Below are positions 1 to 7,048 of a DNA stretch of 27,108 bases, one piece after another. A program made the translations under genes and the position numbers. The notes below the pieces were generated by a model. That model saw only the letters and a list, made by a program, of their open reading frames with translations, did no database searches and had not been told where the DNA came from. How positions within the stretch are numbered: position 1 is the stretch's first letter; each line of letters starts with the position of its first letter. Source of the DNA: Blautia sp. (GTDB taxonomy: Bacteria > Bacillota > Clostridia > Lachnospirales > Lachnospiraceae); contig JAUUSJ010000046.1 in the NCBI GenBank assembly GCA_030841965.1, forward strand, positions 1 through 27,108. Reading direction: 5' to 3'.

Positions 1-19
1 AGTTATCAATTTTCAGTTA

Positions 20-40
20 GAATCTCATTTATTGAGATTC
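20..40 (-). terminator. Short hairpin just after the VirD4-like stop codon
   Basis: Positions 20-27 and 33-40 form a perfect 8-bp inverted repeat with a 5-nt loop, starting 7 nt past the stop codon of the VirD4-like gene. The stem is AT-rich and is not followed by a clear U-tract on the minus strand, so it may be a weak terminator or an mRNA 3'-end hairpin only. Confidence 0.3.
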
Positions 41-47
41 CGAGAAG

Positions 48-1259
48 TTATATTTCTCTCTCCCCACATTTATTAGAGAGCTCAACAAGCGTCTCCCAGT
101 GGTTCATGCGAAAAGCAACTAAAACATCTGCATTGCTCCGAATTGTACTCGCCTTACTTGGTCCATAAACCGTGTCAAGCTGAGAAAGACTCTGTAGTAC
201 AAGCTGGCAGCGGATATTTCGAGAACGCCCCGCCGACATCAGATGAGGAAGAGAACTAAGCGCCCCTCCGATATTGCCAAGTTCCTCAAGACATACATTT
301 AATCTACACGGAAGCTTTCCATGAAATTTATCCTGCGCCAGACGAAGATAATGTCCCATAAGCTGTCCCACGAGAACACCCGAAAGCCCATCATAAATGG
401 CAGATTCATCCGGCAAAATAATATAAATTGCAACAGGCTTCTCCCCATCCAACGCATTGATATGCAAGTCGTCTCCTCCGAGCATAGAAATCAGCCCTTC
501 ACTTCTTGCAAATATCGAAATTCCTTCCAGAAATGTACTTCTAATCCCTCCACGCGTATCCTCCGCTGTTGTCGCATAACTTTGCAACATCATGGCGGGA
601 ATCGAATCACTTGGCAAAGATTTTACGAATTCTTTTAAATAAGTATTGGATGCGCTTCCAAATCTCTCTTCTCCCTTCGCTATCAACTGATAAACATTTG
701 CCATATTCAACTGATTCATATCGCCATATTCCATCAATGCATATACTGCTCCAATAAAAACCGAGCGCGCGGACTGAATCCAAAAAGGGTCTGCCTGTCC
801 ATTAATTTCATAGAGTGCATAAGCCAAATCGTCCAGGGATTCCATCGCCACTTGCCTTTTCAGCAAATCTTCCGAGTGATATAATTCGGTAATCAATCGA
901 AGCGGATTCCATCTCTCCGATTCTAAAACATGTCGAAAATCTATGACATGCGTATTGTATTCTTTACTCAAATAGCAGGCTGTCTGATTAAAAATCTCTC
1001 CCTTTGGGTCAACTGTAATAAAACTCTCTCCCGCATGGATAAAATTTCGAATCATAGGAATCGTTCCTCTTCGGCTCTTTCCACTCCCACTCACTCCCAA
1101 GAAAATAAGATGCCCCTCATCCGTATAGCACCAACGCCTCTTATTCTGGTAATATAAGACAGGTCCACCTGCAACCTCACCCACTCTTTGTACATTTCCT
1201 CCATCTTCCCTAAGCACTTTCTTAATCTCTTTCTCCTCTGACCAACGCTCACTTCTCAT
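48..1259 (-). CDS. VirD4/TraG-like coupling ATPase, soluble and short
   Basis: This is a P-loop ATPase of the VirD4/TraG type, the family that feeds substrates to type IV secretion and conjugation channels. Visible marks are Walker A GVSGSGKS near residue 55, the VDPKGE stretch near residue 84 that is typical of these proteins, and the late SAGRSRNIRCQLVLQSLSQL segment with its conserved arginine-rich turn and sensor-like glutamine. The protein is 403 aa, whereas family members usually have about 550-650. Two parts are missing: the N-terminal membrane segments (the start overlaps the upstream operon context and has its own GAGGTGAGAT ribosome site, so it looks genuine) and the last 50 or so residues, because a stop follows CGEREI, where relatives normally continue. 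The start codon abuts the stop of the preceding gene (TAG then ATG), indicating translational coupling with the AAA+-like gene and ClpP. It could be a specialised cytosolic pump or a relic of a conjugative element. Confidence 0.82.
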   Translation of the reverse strand: MRSERWSEEKEIKKVLREDGGNVQRVGEVAGGPVLYYQNKRRWCYTDEGHLIFLGVSGSGKSRRGTIPMIRNFIHAGESFITVDPKGEIFNQTACYLSKEYNTHVIDFRHVLESERWNPLRLITELYHSEDLLKRQVAMESLDDLAYALYEINGQADPFWIQSARSVFIGAVYALMEYGDMNQLNMANVYQLIAKGEERFGSASNTYLKEFVKSLPSDSIPAMMLQSYATTAEDTRGGIRSTFLEGISIFARSEGLISMLGGDDLHINALDGEKPVAIYIILPDESAIYDGLSGVLVGQLMGHYLRLAQDKFHGKLPCRLNVCLEELGNIGGALSSLPHLMSAGRSRNIRCQLVLQSLSQLDTVYGPSKASTIRSNADVLVAFRMNHWETLVELSNKCGEREI

Positions 1260-2021
1260 CTATCTCACCTCTTTCCTTTCTTTTGCCAAATCAAATGTCT
1301 TTTTGATTCCCTCAGCAGTAAGTACTGGAATAAACTGTAAAACCTCAGCCTCTCTCACCATTTTTCCTGCCAATCGAACCGCCTCTTTTGCAGTCAAAAC
1401 CTCATTTTTTTCTATCGACTGAAAAATAGCCTCATCCACTTCCTTTGTATTTTCCAGTTCAACTCTCATCTCCTCAATCTCTTCCTTCACAATATCCGCC
1501 ATTTGCCATATCGTATAAGGTGAAATCTGAACCATCTCAATCTCATCCATCACCCCATAAATCTTACGCACTAATTGCAAGATATTCCGATTCATACAAG
1601 AAGGAATATAAAAAATCATCGTCGCATTCCTCTGTAATTTTCCTATTCCACTCAAAAATACTTCCACCTGCGCCTCATTGATATGCGAGGCGAGACCTGT
1701 GATATCCATCGAGATCACTCCCGCAAATTCATTCATATACACCGCATGGTCACTAATATCTTGGAATACCTGTTGAAGCTGAGCCATCGTTCCATCGAGC
1801 TTATACTCCAAAAATAAATCAAGCCCTCCAAAATGACGAATCTTATTTTCATAAAAAGCATCGCTAATATAATCTGTCAATGTAGTCTGCCCGTTACCAG
1901 CATCTAAACTTACGATATAATGTCCCGTCTTTACATTACAATGTCGATATATATTTGATTTTGAACAAATTTCCTGCACTCTCCCTACCATCTCATCCAA
2001 ACCAATCGGCACTCTACTCAT
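1260..2021 (-). CDS. Degenerate AAA+-like protein, function unknown
   Basis: The 253-residue product is not firmly recognised. Its plan resembles an AAA+ NTPase core: a glycine-rich loop DAGNGQTT near residues 40-47 sits where Walker A would be, and a hydrophobic strand ending in aspartate (GVISMD, around residue 105) resembles Walker B, followed by a strand-helix pattern and a C-terminal helical region rich in glutamate. The Walker A lysine is replaced by glutamine, so nucleotide hydrolysis is doubtful. The gene starts 12 nt after the clpP stop codon with a GAGGAGGG ribosome site and ends directly against the VirD4-like start, so the three are one coupled unit. It may be an adaptor or inactive ATPase partner for the VirD4-like protein or ClpP; this is inference from context. 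Confidence 0.6.
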   Translation of the reverse strand: MSRVPIGLDEMVGRVQEICSKSNIYRHCNVKTGHYIVSLDAGNGQTTLTDYISDAFYENKIRHFGGLDLFLEYKLDGTMAQLQQVFQDISDHAVYMNEFAGVISMDITGLASHINEAQVEVFLSGIGKLQRNATMIFYIPSCMNRNILQLVRKIYGVMDEIEMVQISPYTIWQMADIVKEEIEEMRVELENTKEVDEAIFQSIEKNEVLTAKEAVRLAGKMVREAEVLQFIPVLTAEGIKKTFDLAKERKEVR

Positions 2022-2033
2022 ACTATCCCTCCT

Positions 2034-2636
2034 CTAATCTAATCCCGTAAATGGGAATCCAATCTCATCAATCAATCCATATTCTTTCGCCTCGTCGCTT
2101 GTCTTCCAATTATCACGCTCCATATCCTCCATAAGCTGCTCCACCGTCTTATTACACTCACTCGCAAGAATCCCCGCCAATTTTCTCTTGACAGATTCAA
2201 TATGCTTTGCGACAAGAGAAATATCTGTAGCCTGTCCCTGCACACCTCCAAGCGGCTGATGTATCATAATCTCCGCACTCTGCGTCGCGTATCTCTTTCC
2301 CCTCGTTCCAGCTGCCAAGAGAAAAGCTCCCATACTAGCCGCAAGTCCCGTTGCCACTGTCCTCACCTCACAGCCAATCCCATACTTCATCGCATCATAG
2401 ATTGCCATGCCAGCCGTGACAGTTCCGCCCGAACTATTAATCAACATTATAATATCTTCCTCTGACCTACTGTCTAGATAGCGAAGCTGAGAGATAACCG
2501 ACATAGCCATCCAGTCATCAATCTCTCCGTTTATGTAAATCGTGCGGTTCACCATAAAATCAAAATTAATTAAATTTGTGGACTGGTCATGTCCATCAAT
2601 ATTTGTTATAATATTAGGAAATAATATCTCACTCAC
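2034..2636 (-). CDS. clpP: ATP-dependent Clp protease proteolytic subunit ClpP
   Basis: ClpP is the tetradecameric serine peptidase chamber that degrades proteins fed in by AAA+ unfoldases in the cytosol. The 200-residue length is normal. The triad is intact: Ser101 in GLAASMGAF, His126 in MIHQP and Asp175 in ERDNW, with spacings of 25 and 49 residues as in classical ClpP. The substrate-binding GGTVTAG segment is at residues 70-76. Translation starts at GTG, supported by GGAGG seven nt upstream; no better ATG is available. The sequence differs from a housekeeping ClpP around the N-terminal loop (NFDFMVNRTIYINGEIDD) and has the asparagine variant DNW after the catalytic Asp. No ClpX, ClpA or ClpC gene is adjacent; instead it heads an operon with an AAA+-like protein and a VirD4-like ATPase. 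That points to an accessory ClpP paralogue with a dedicated role, although a regulated housekeeping copy cannot be excluded. Confidence 0.95.
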   Translation of the reverse strand: MSEILFPNIITNIDGHDQSTNLINFDFMVNRTIYINGEIDDWMAMSVISQLRYLDSRSEEDIIMLINSSGGTVTAGMAIYDAMKYGIGCEVRTVATGLAASMGAFLLAAGTRGKRYATQSAEIMIHQPLGGVQGQATDISLVAKHIESVKRKLAGILASECNKTVEQLMEDMERDNWKTSDEAKEYGLIDEIGFPFTGLD

Positions 2637-2818
2637 TCTAAATCCTCCCCTTCCTATGCCAAATAGCCTCTTGTATCCGCCGATACAACTATCATCTTAA
2701 ATAAGCATTACCACTCTTTTCATATACAATCTATCACAAGAAAAAAAATTATTTTTTCTACATAGATTTATGATTTTATCTTTTTTCATCCCTTGACTAT
2801 CACTCCCTTGTCATAGGT

Positions 2819-2847
2819 ATTATTTGTCTGACATTAACATATCACAA
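2819..2847 (-). promoter_or_regulatory. Candidate sigma-A promoter for the clpP cassette
   Basis: Read on the minus strand, TTGTGA (2847-2842) and AATAAT (2824-2819) are separated by 17 nt, matching four of six -35 and five of six -10 consensus bases. It sits about 180 nt before the clpP start and downstream of the terminator, a sensible place for the cassette's own promoter. In such AT-rich DNA a chance match is possible. Confidence 0.3.
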
Positions 2848-2974
2848 GTTTACCCTTATCTACTAGGAAAAAAAGTTACGCTTTTATAAAACCTCTATTT
2901 TCTCTAACGATAACCAATATTTAAAGCACTCCCTTTATCTTGTGGTGTTTATCTTATATTGATACATTATAAAT

Positions 2975-3019
2975 AAAAATAGAGTGATTACAAAATAACT
3001 TCATAATCACTCTATTTTT
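2975..3019. terminator. Strong bidirectional intrinsic terminator
   Basis: A perfect 16-bp inverted repeat (2975-2990 with 3004-3019) has a 13-nt loop and ends in A5 on one side and T5 on the other, so it can terminate transcription from either direction. On the minus strand it lies about 125 nt after the PARG stop codon and closes that unit before the clpP cassette. Confidence 0.88.
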
Positions 3020-3144
3020 GCAGTCCACACACCCTTTTCAATCTCTAAATTTTAGATGTTATTTTCATTTTCTATAGTCAAATCCAAACTCAGATAAAGC
3101 TTCATAAACTCATTGGAATTTTCCATTCTTGTAAACATATAAAA

Positions 3145-4290
3145 TCAGTTAGACGAAAAATTTCGATAAAATTGCTGAAAGTTATATTTTTTATAAGTAA
3201 AATCAAGAACTGCAAAATCTATTGTTTGAAATAAATCCCTTTCTTTCCTTCCATTAAATTCTAACTCCTTTAACGCTTTATAAAACAAATCAGACATAAT
3301 ATTTGCATCATTTCCAAATGCTCCACATCCCCAGGCTCCCAGTATTAAATTCCTATAACCAAAATATGCAGCAGATTTTAGCATTCCTGTAATACGCTTA
3401 TATACCATCGCCTGATACTCTTCTTGACTCATTCCCTCCATGCCATTTCTAAGCATTGGAGCTGCACAAGTAAGAACCGTCACAATCACCGTCTCATCAA
3501 GCAATTTTCCCTTCTCATCTTTGATAATCTCTACTTTTGGAGAAAAAATCAGTGCATCAGAACCCATATATGTATGAAGAGATTTATTATAATCATAATA
3601 TCTCCTTGCCTTCTCACCCTCAAGAGAAATAAGAAGAGAACTCTTTCTACATAGGTCTTCTTCTTGTGCCCTAGCTCCCCTTCGGACACCGCCCCCTGGA
3701 TGAACAGGATTCGCAAGATTCAATACAAGTATTTCTTTTCTATTCTTTTCATTGGAAGCTATATCAAAATCCTTATATCTTTTTCTTGCGAGAGCAAATG
3801 AATCAATATTCTCACAACTATATCTACATCCTTCTTCTGAAAAGATTGGATTAAAATCTGTCTTATTAGAAATTTCCTCTAACTCATCTGGCAAATATAC
3901 ATAAGCTAACTCCTGCTCAGACTTAGAAAGCTTTAAATCTATTCTTTTCCCGTCCTTTTCATAAAATCCATCACGAAAAATTTGCAGCGTGTCATATAAC
4001 ATCTCTATATACCCATCTCTCCCTTCTCTGGATGGTCTTCTAGTATTTTGAGCAAATGCTTCCTCCCTTGTAGGCCATTTTGATATTTTCCATCCTCCGG
4101 TTAACATTGTCCAACGTCCATCTCTCAATCTCAAAATTCCATGTGCATTTCCCACATCCTCGATTTCGGCTTCACCTCTGACAATCATTTTTTTAATTTC
4201 CCATTCGTCTAAATTATTAAGATTGGGGTCTCGTTTAGATGGATTTCCCCATATGCTCCAATAATCATCATACATTTCTTTTTCCCTCAT
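3145..4290 (-). CDS. Bacterial-type poly(ADP-ribose) glycohydrolase (TIGR02452/DUF2263 family)
   Basis: The protein belongs to the microbial PARG branch of the macrodomain superfamily, which cleaves ADP-ribose chains or removes ADP-ribose from targets. The PARG signature is complete: GGG at residues 199-201, seven residues, then QEE at 209-211, with the catalytic glutamates expected in that QEE element. A second macrodomain loop, GAWGCGAFGND, is at 318-328 and should hold the distal phosphates of ADP-ribose. The product is 381 aa. Residues 1-90 form an unfamiliar N-terminal region (a GxWxxxTGGW-like patch around 58-67) not needed for the catalytic core. ATG codons at 4290 and 4275 are both possible; the second has GAGGG eight nt upstream and may be the real start. 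The gene follows the YbjN-like gene by 59 nt in the same direction, so the two are likely co-transcribed. Its presence suggests ADP-ribosylation signalling or reversal of an ADP-ribosylating attack. Confidence 0.9.
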   Translation of the reverse strand: MREKEMYDDYWSIWGNPSKRDPNLNNLDEWEIKKMIVRGEAEIEDVGNAHGILRLRDGRWTMLTGGWKISKWPTREEAFAQNTRRPSREGRDGYIEMLYDTLQIFRDGFYEKDGKRIDLKLSKSEQELAYVYLPDELEEISNKTDFNPIFSEEGCRYSCENIDSFALARKRYKDFDIASNEKNRKEILVLNLANPVHPGGGVRRGARAQEEDLCRKSSLLISLEGEKARRYYDYNKSLHTYMGSDALIFSPKVEIIKDEKGKLLDETVIVTVLTCAAPMLRNGMEGMSQEEYQAMVYKRITGMLKSAAYFGYRNLILGAWGCGAFGNDANIMSDLFYKALKELEFNGRKERDLFQTIDFAVLDFTYKKYNFQQFYRNFSSN

Positions 4291-4349
4291 TATATTTTTT
4301 CTTTATAACCTTATCTCAATTTTCTCTTGTTTCAGAAAATATCTCTATT

Positions 4350-4958
4350 TCACATTTCTTCGTTGTCTTCCATATCCACAGGCTCCTCTTTACCACTATC
4401 TGCACTATCTAAAGATGCCATAAGTTGAGCAAGCATAGTATCCACATCTTCTCCAAAGAGAGTACGAAATACTTCTTCTTTTGACTTTTCACATTTATCC
4501 AACGCCTCTTTTACTGTTACATCGCCAAATATTATCGCAAGTATTCCGATACCATACTGATCGAACATGATTGCAGGACAGTTAATACTATTTCTTATCA
4601 TTGTATCACTTGGAATAATATCAGCACAGTCAATATAAGATTTATATTGAATTTGACCACTATTCATATCAAACTCAAAATTTCCATTCGTCACCCCATA
4701 ATTAACTCTACATATAAATTCAGCCATTTTTGCCATCATATCTGAATCCTCTGAATCCACTCCTATTGGAGAAATTGCATAGACAAGATAATTATTATTC
4801 TTAACATCAATAACATAATCAACTTTTTTCATTCTTCCTTTTAAACTTAATCCAAAGCGAAATATTCCATATTCTTCTTCAAAGGAAAACTTCCAATTAT
4901 CATTAACTAAAAACTCATTAATTGTACTTGCTATCTCCATAGAATACATTTTCTTCAT
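4350..4958 (-). CDS. YbjN-like protein (type III secretion chaperone-like fold)
   Basis: A 202-residue soluble protein. The segment FICRVNYGVTNGNFEFD (around residues 83-99) followed by a strand and IxYKS matches the pattern seen in YbjN-domain proteins, whose fold resembles type III secretion chaperones and which are often small binding or regulatory proteins. There is no signal peptide or membrane segment. The C-terminal 20 residues are strongly acidic (about 178 onward) and probably disordered. The start ATG has only a moderate ribosome site (GGAACGGTGG). It lies between the second GTPase gene and the PARG gene; the upstream 170 bp contain one copy of a duplicated promoter-like element (5059-5106). 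Its partner is unknown; an adaptor or chaperone for one of the neighbours would fit the family, but this is inference. Confidence 0.7.
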   Translation of the reverse strand: MKKMYSMEIASTINEFLVNDNWKFSFEEEYGIFRFGLSLKGRMKKVDYVIDVKNNNYLVYAISPIGVDSEDSDMMAKMAEFICRVNYGVTNGNFEFDMNSGQIQYKSYIDCADIIPSDTMIRNSINCPAIMFDQYGIGILAIIFGDVTVKEALDKCEKSKEEVFRTLFGEDVDTMLAQLMASLDSADSGKEEPVDMEDNEEM

Positions 4959-5058
4959 ACTTATCCACCGTTCCTTTCATTATTAAACAGGTATAAGGTA
5001 ATGATAAACATTTGTTTTCACTTTTCATACCTCATTGTAAAATTTTTGTTTTTTTATC

Positions 5059-5106
5059 TTTATAACTCTATTGTAAATGTCTCTTATTTTTAATTTTTCT
5101 GCATTT
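5059..5106 (-). repeat. Direct-repeat copy A, promoter-like element before the YbjN-like gene
   Basis: On the minus strand this 48-nt stretch begins AAATGCAGAAAAATT and later contains TACAAT, a good -10 match. About 40 of 48 positions match copy B at 6930-6978. The two copies bracket the second GTPase gene and lie in equivalent places, downstream of one gene and upstream of the next. No good -35 box is visible at the usual distance. Confidence 0.6.
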
Positions 5107-5128
5107 CAAGAGAAAAATGCATTTATTC

Positions 5129-6751
5129 TCAGGCATCTATTCCTTCAATCACACCAAATTTATAAAGAATCCAAGTAAGAGGTTCTTCGATTCTACATGG
5201 CATTGGTTGCTGTTCTAGCCAATATTCTATCATCGAAGTACTCTTTCTAATCTCATCAAAGCTTAATATAACCTCGCTATCATCTTCTGGATTATACCCT
5301 AAAAATACCTGTCTTTTTCCTCTGTATAATGGAGGATTCGGTCCATTTGGTCTTTTTAAATTTTCAATTGCTTCCTCTGCCCCAGAATTTGGATCTAAAT
5401 CAATATATAATGGTTCCTCTTTCGATCCAATATTATATTTAGGCTGTGGTGATACACCTAAAGATGATATTGCAAAAAAGGCTGTTTCTTTAAAATAATT
5501 ATCCAATTTCATCTGAATGTAACCAGTTGGTTGTAATTTCTTCATCAGGGAATTTATGGCACCACTCATTTCTCTATAACTTCTCTGATAAAATCCTCTT
5601 TTATCATTTTTTCTATCAATATTTTTAAAAATTACACTATTTTCATTGACTCCTGGAATATTGCTATTTAATACTTTCTGTCTAATGCGGTCACTTTTAG
5701 AGAGAGTCGCAGCCATAATGGGACATTCTTCTTTGCTTTTTCCACTGTTTTCAAAGAACTCAACAAGAGTTTCTGTTACCATATCTACTTCATTGATCAC
5801 ATTTCCCATTGCAAGAGCTTGAAATTGCTCAGAATCAAGCAACATAATAATAGCCTGAGATTCCAGTAAATATGGTCCATATGTTAAAAGACAGTTAAAA
5901 TCAATACAATCTTCTCCTACTATATCATAATCATAAAATACTAAAGTATAGTCTTCTTTCTTTCCTAATCCATCTACAGTAATATCCACAATAATTGGAG
6001 TAGCCTTTCCATATTCCCATATATAATTAATCTCCCAATTAAATAAAGGCTTTCCATGTAGATCAAAGTTTTTTCGTATATTATAAATACAATTTAAATA
6101 AATACCTGCATCTGCCAATGTTTTTTTACTATTCTTTAGTAATTGATATAAATAAATACTTTTCCCCGCTCCTCTAGAACCAACAACAGAAATATAAATC
6201 ACTTTATTTCTTCCATAGTTTGGCGACAAACGATTATGGCAATGCGGACACAAACGTTGTGTTGACTCTCCAGCATAATAATCCTTTACTCCAGATAAAA
6301 ATTTGTCAATATAAATAAGACTATCTGCCGTATTTTTATGATAAAGCATTTCATTATCTATCATTGGACGAATCACTGGACTTTTCCAATTATTTTTTTC
6401 TTCTCTTTGATTTAATATAATACCAAATCGAGACCCAAATCTTTCCAACTCTGGATCTTCTTTTCGCTCCTCAAATTTACGAGCGATGTCATTCTCTTCT
6501 GTTTTTTCTTCTAATAAATCATCATCGTCCCCATAAAGCTCCTCCAACTGCTCATCAGAAAGAGCATTTTTTACTGTCACAGAACGAAAATGAACCTGAT
6601 CATGTGAAAATGTTTCAAAACAGTATGGACATAAAATATGTTCCCAATCTGCATCCTTTATCTTTATTATTGATGATGATTTTGATTCATCATTCGTATT
6701 ATTTTTTATAGAATACCTAAAACCTTTATCAAATAAATTCAAAAATCCCAT
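5129..6751 (-). CDS. Zinc-ribbon TRAFAC-like GTPase, second copy
   Basis: A 540-residue paralogue of the GTPase encoded at 16996-18609. The order is a CPYC knuckle near residue 41 and CPHC near residue 165 (a split or paired zinc ribbon), then G1/P-loop GSRGAGKS at residues 191-198, a G3-like DIVGED and G4-like SKSD. A 39-residue run after the first cysteine pair is identical in the two paralogues, so duplication is recent on the gene-family scale. Compared with the first copy, the G3 region carries a two-residue duplication (FYDYDIVGE instead of FYDIAGE), right beside the aspartate expected to coordinate Mg2+. There is no membrane segment. The ribosome site GAGGAGG is strong. It follows the broken tubulin-like copy and precedes the YbjN-like gene. 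It may act with the main complex or be diverging; nucleotide binding looks intact. Confidence 0.82.
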   Translation of the reverse strand: MGFLNLFDKGFRYSIKNNTNDESKSSSIIKIKDADWEHILCPYCFETFSHDQVHFRSVTVKNALSDEQLEELYGDDDDLLEEKTEENDIARKFEERKEDPELERFGSRFGIILNQREEKNNWKSPVIRPMIDNEMLYHKNTADSLIYIDKFLSGVKDYYAGESTQRLCPHCHNRLSPNYGRNKVIYISVVGSRGAGKSIYLYQLLKNSKKTLADAGIYLNCIYNIRKNFDLHGKPLFNWEINYIWEYGKATPIIVDITVDGLGKKEDYTLVFYDYDIVGEDCIDFNCLLTYGPYLLESQAIIMLLDSEQFQALAMGNVINEVDMVTETLVEFFENSGKSKEECPIMAATLSKSDRIRQKVLNSNIPGVNENSVIFKNIDRKNDKRGFYQRSYREMSGAINSLMKKLQPTGYIQMKLDNYFKETAFFAISSLGVSPQPKYNIGSKEEPLYIDLDPNSGAEEAIENLKRPNGPNPPLYRGKRQVFLGYNPEDDSEVILSFDEIRKSTSMIEYWLEQQPMPCRIEEPLTWILYKFGVIEGIDA

Positions 6752-6858
6752 TTACTTCCTCCTCGTATAATAAATTTGTAAGCAAAAGAAATCCACTTAT
6801 AGACTTCTTCTTTTTTATGGTTATAGAAGTAAGGACATCTAAGCGGAATTTTCCTCAT
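6739..6858 (-). CDS. Possible small ORF or gene fragment before the second GTPase
   Basis: A 39-codon ORF begins at ATG 6858, and its TGA stop overlaps the first codons of the downstream GTPase gene in another frame, the geometry of translational coupling. The frame is open for about 16 codons further upstream without a start codon. The peptide is basic and aromatic-rich, with LRCPYFYN and KWISFAYKF segments; I recognise no family. The ribosome site is weak. It could be a short real gene, the tail of a deleted gene between the tubulin remnant and the GTPase, or chance. Confidence 0.25.
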   Translation of the reverse strand: MRKIPLRCPYFYNHKKEEVYKWISFAYKFIIRGGSKWDF

Positions 6859-6929
6859 CCCATTCCCATCAATTCTTATCTGTTTTAATTTGTCACAAAA
6901 TACATGCTAAACAGTTCATCAAAGTCATA

Positions 6930-6978
6930 TTCATAGCTTTATTATAAATCTTTCTTACTTTTAAATTTTTCTGCATTT
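6930..6978 (-). repeat. Direct-repeat copy B, promoter-like element before the second GTPase
   Basis: This is the 49-nt partner of copy A (5059-5106), with about 40 of 48 aligned positions identical. On the minus strand it contains a perfect TATAAT where copy A has TACAAT. It is the most notable thing in the 297-bp gap between the tubulin remnant and the second GTPase. Immediately beside it (6966-6992) is an imperfect AT-rich hairpin. Confidence 0.6.
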
Positions 6979-7048
6979 TTATGCTGAAAAATCAATTAAA
7001 AACTAGTATTTTACATTTTTTTAATCTTTAAGCTACCTCTTTTATATA

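Larger units (their letters stand above)
2637..3144. other. 508-bp intergenic region between the PARG gene and clpP
   Basis: No credible ORF lies here on either strand. The stretch is very AT-rich and holds a strong bidirectional terminator hairpin (2975-3019) that isolates the ClpP cassette from the PARG unit, and a possible minus-strand sigma-A promoter (2819-2847). The sequence CTTGTGATA occurs twice on the minus strand (near 2840-2849 and 2732-2741), which could be an operator-like repeat or chance. Confidence 0.7.

Noticed and set aside
1..2636. Plus-strand ORFs opposite the ClpP/VirD4-like cassette
   Set aside because: Each is antisense to the conserved ClpP, AAA+-like or VirD4-like gene, so they are frame shadows.
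5129..6751. Reading the second GTPase as a pseudogene because its neighbour is broken
   Set aside because: It is full length compared with its paralogue, with intact P-loop, SKSD and a strong ribosome site.
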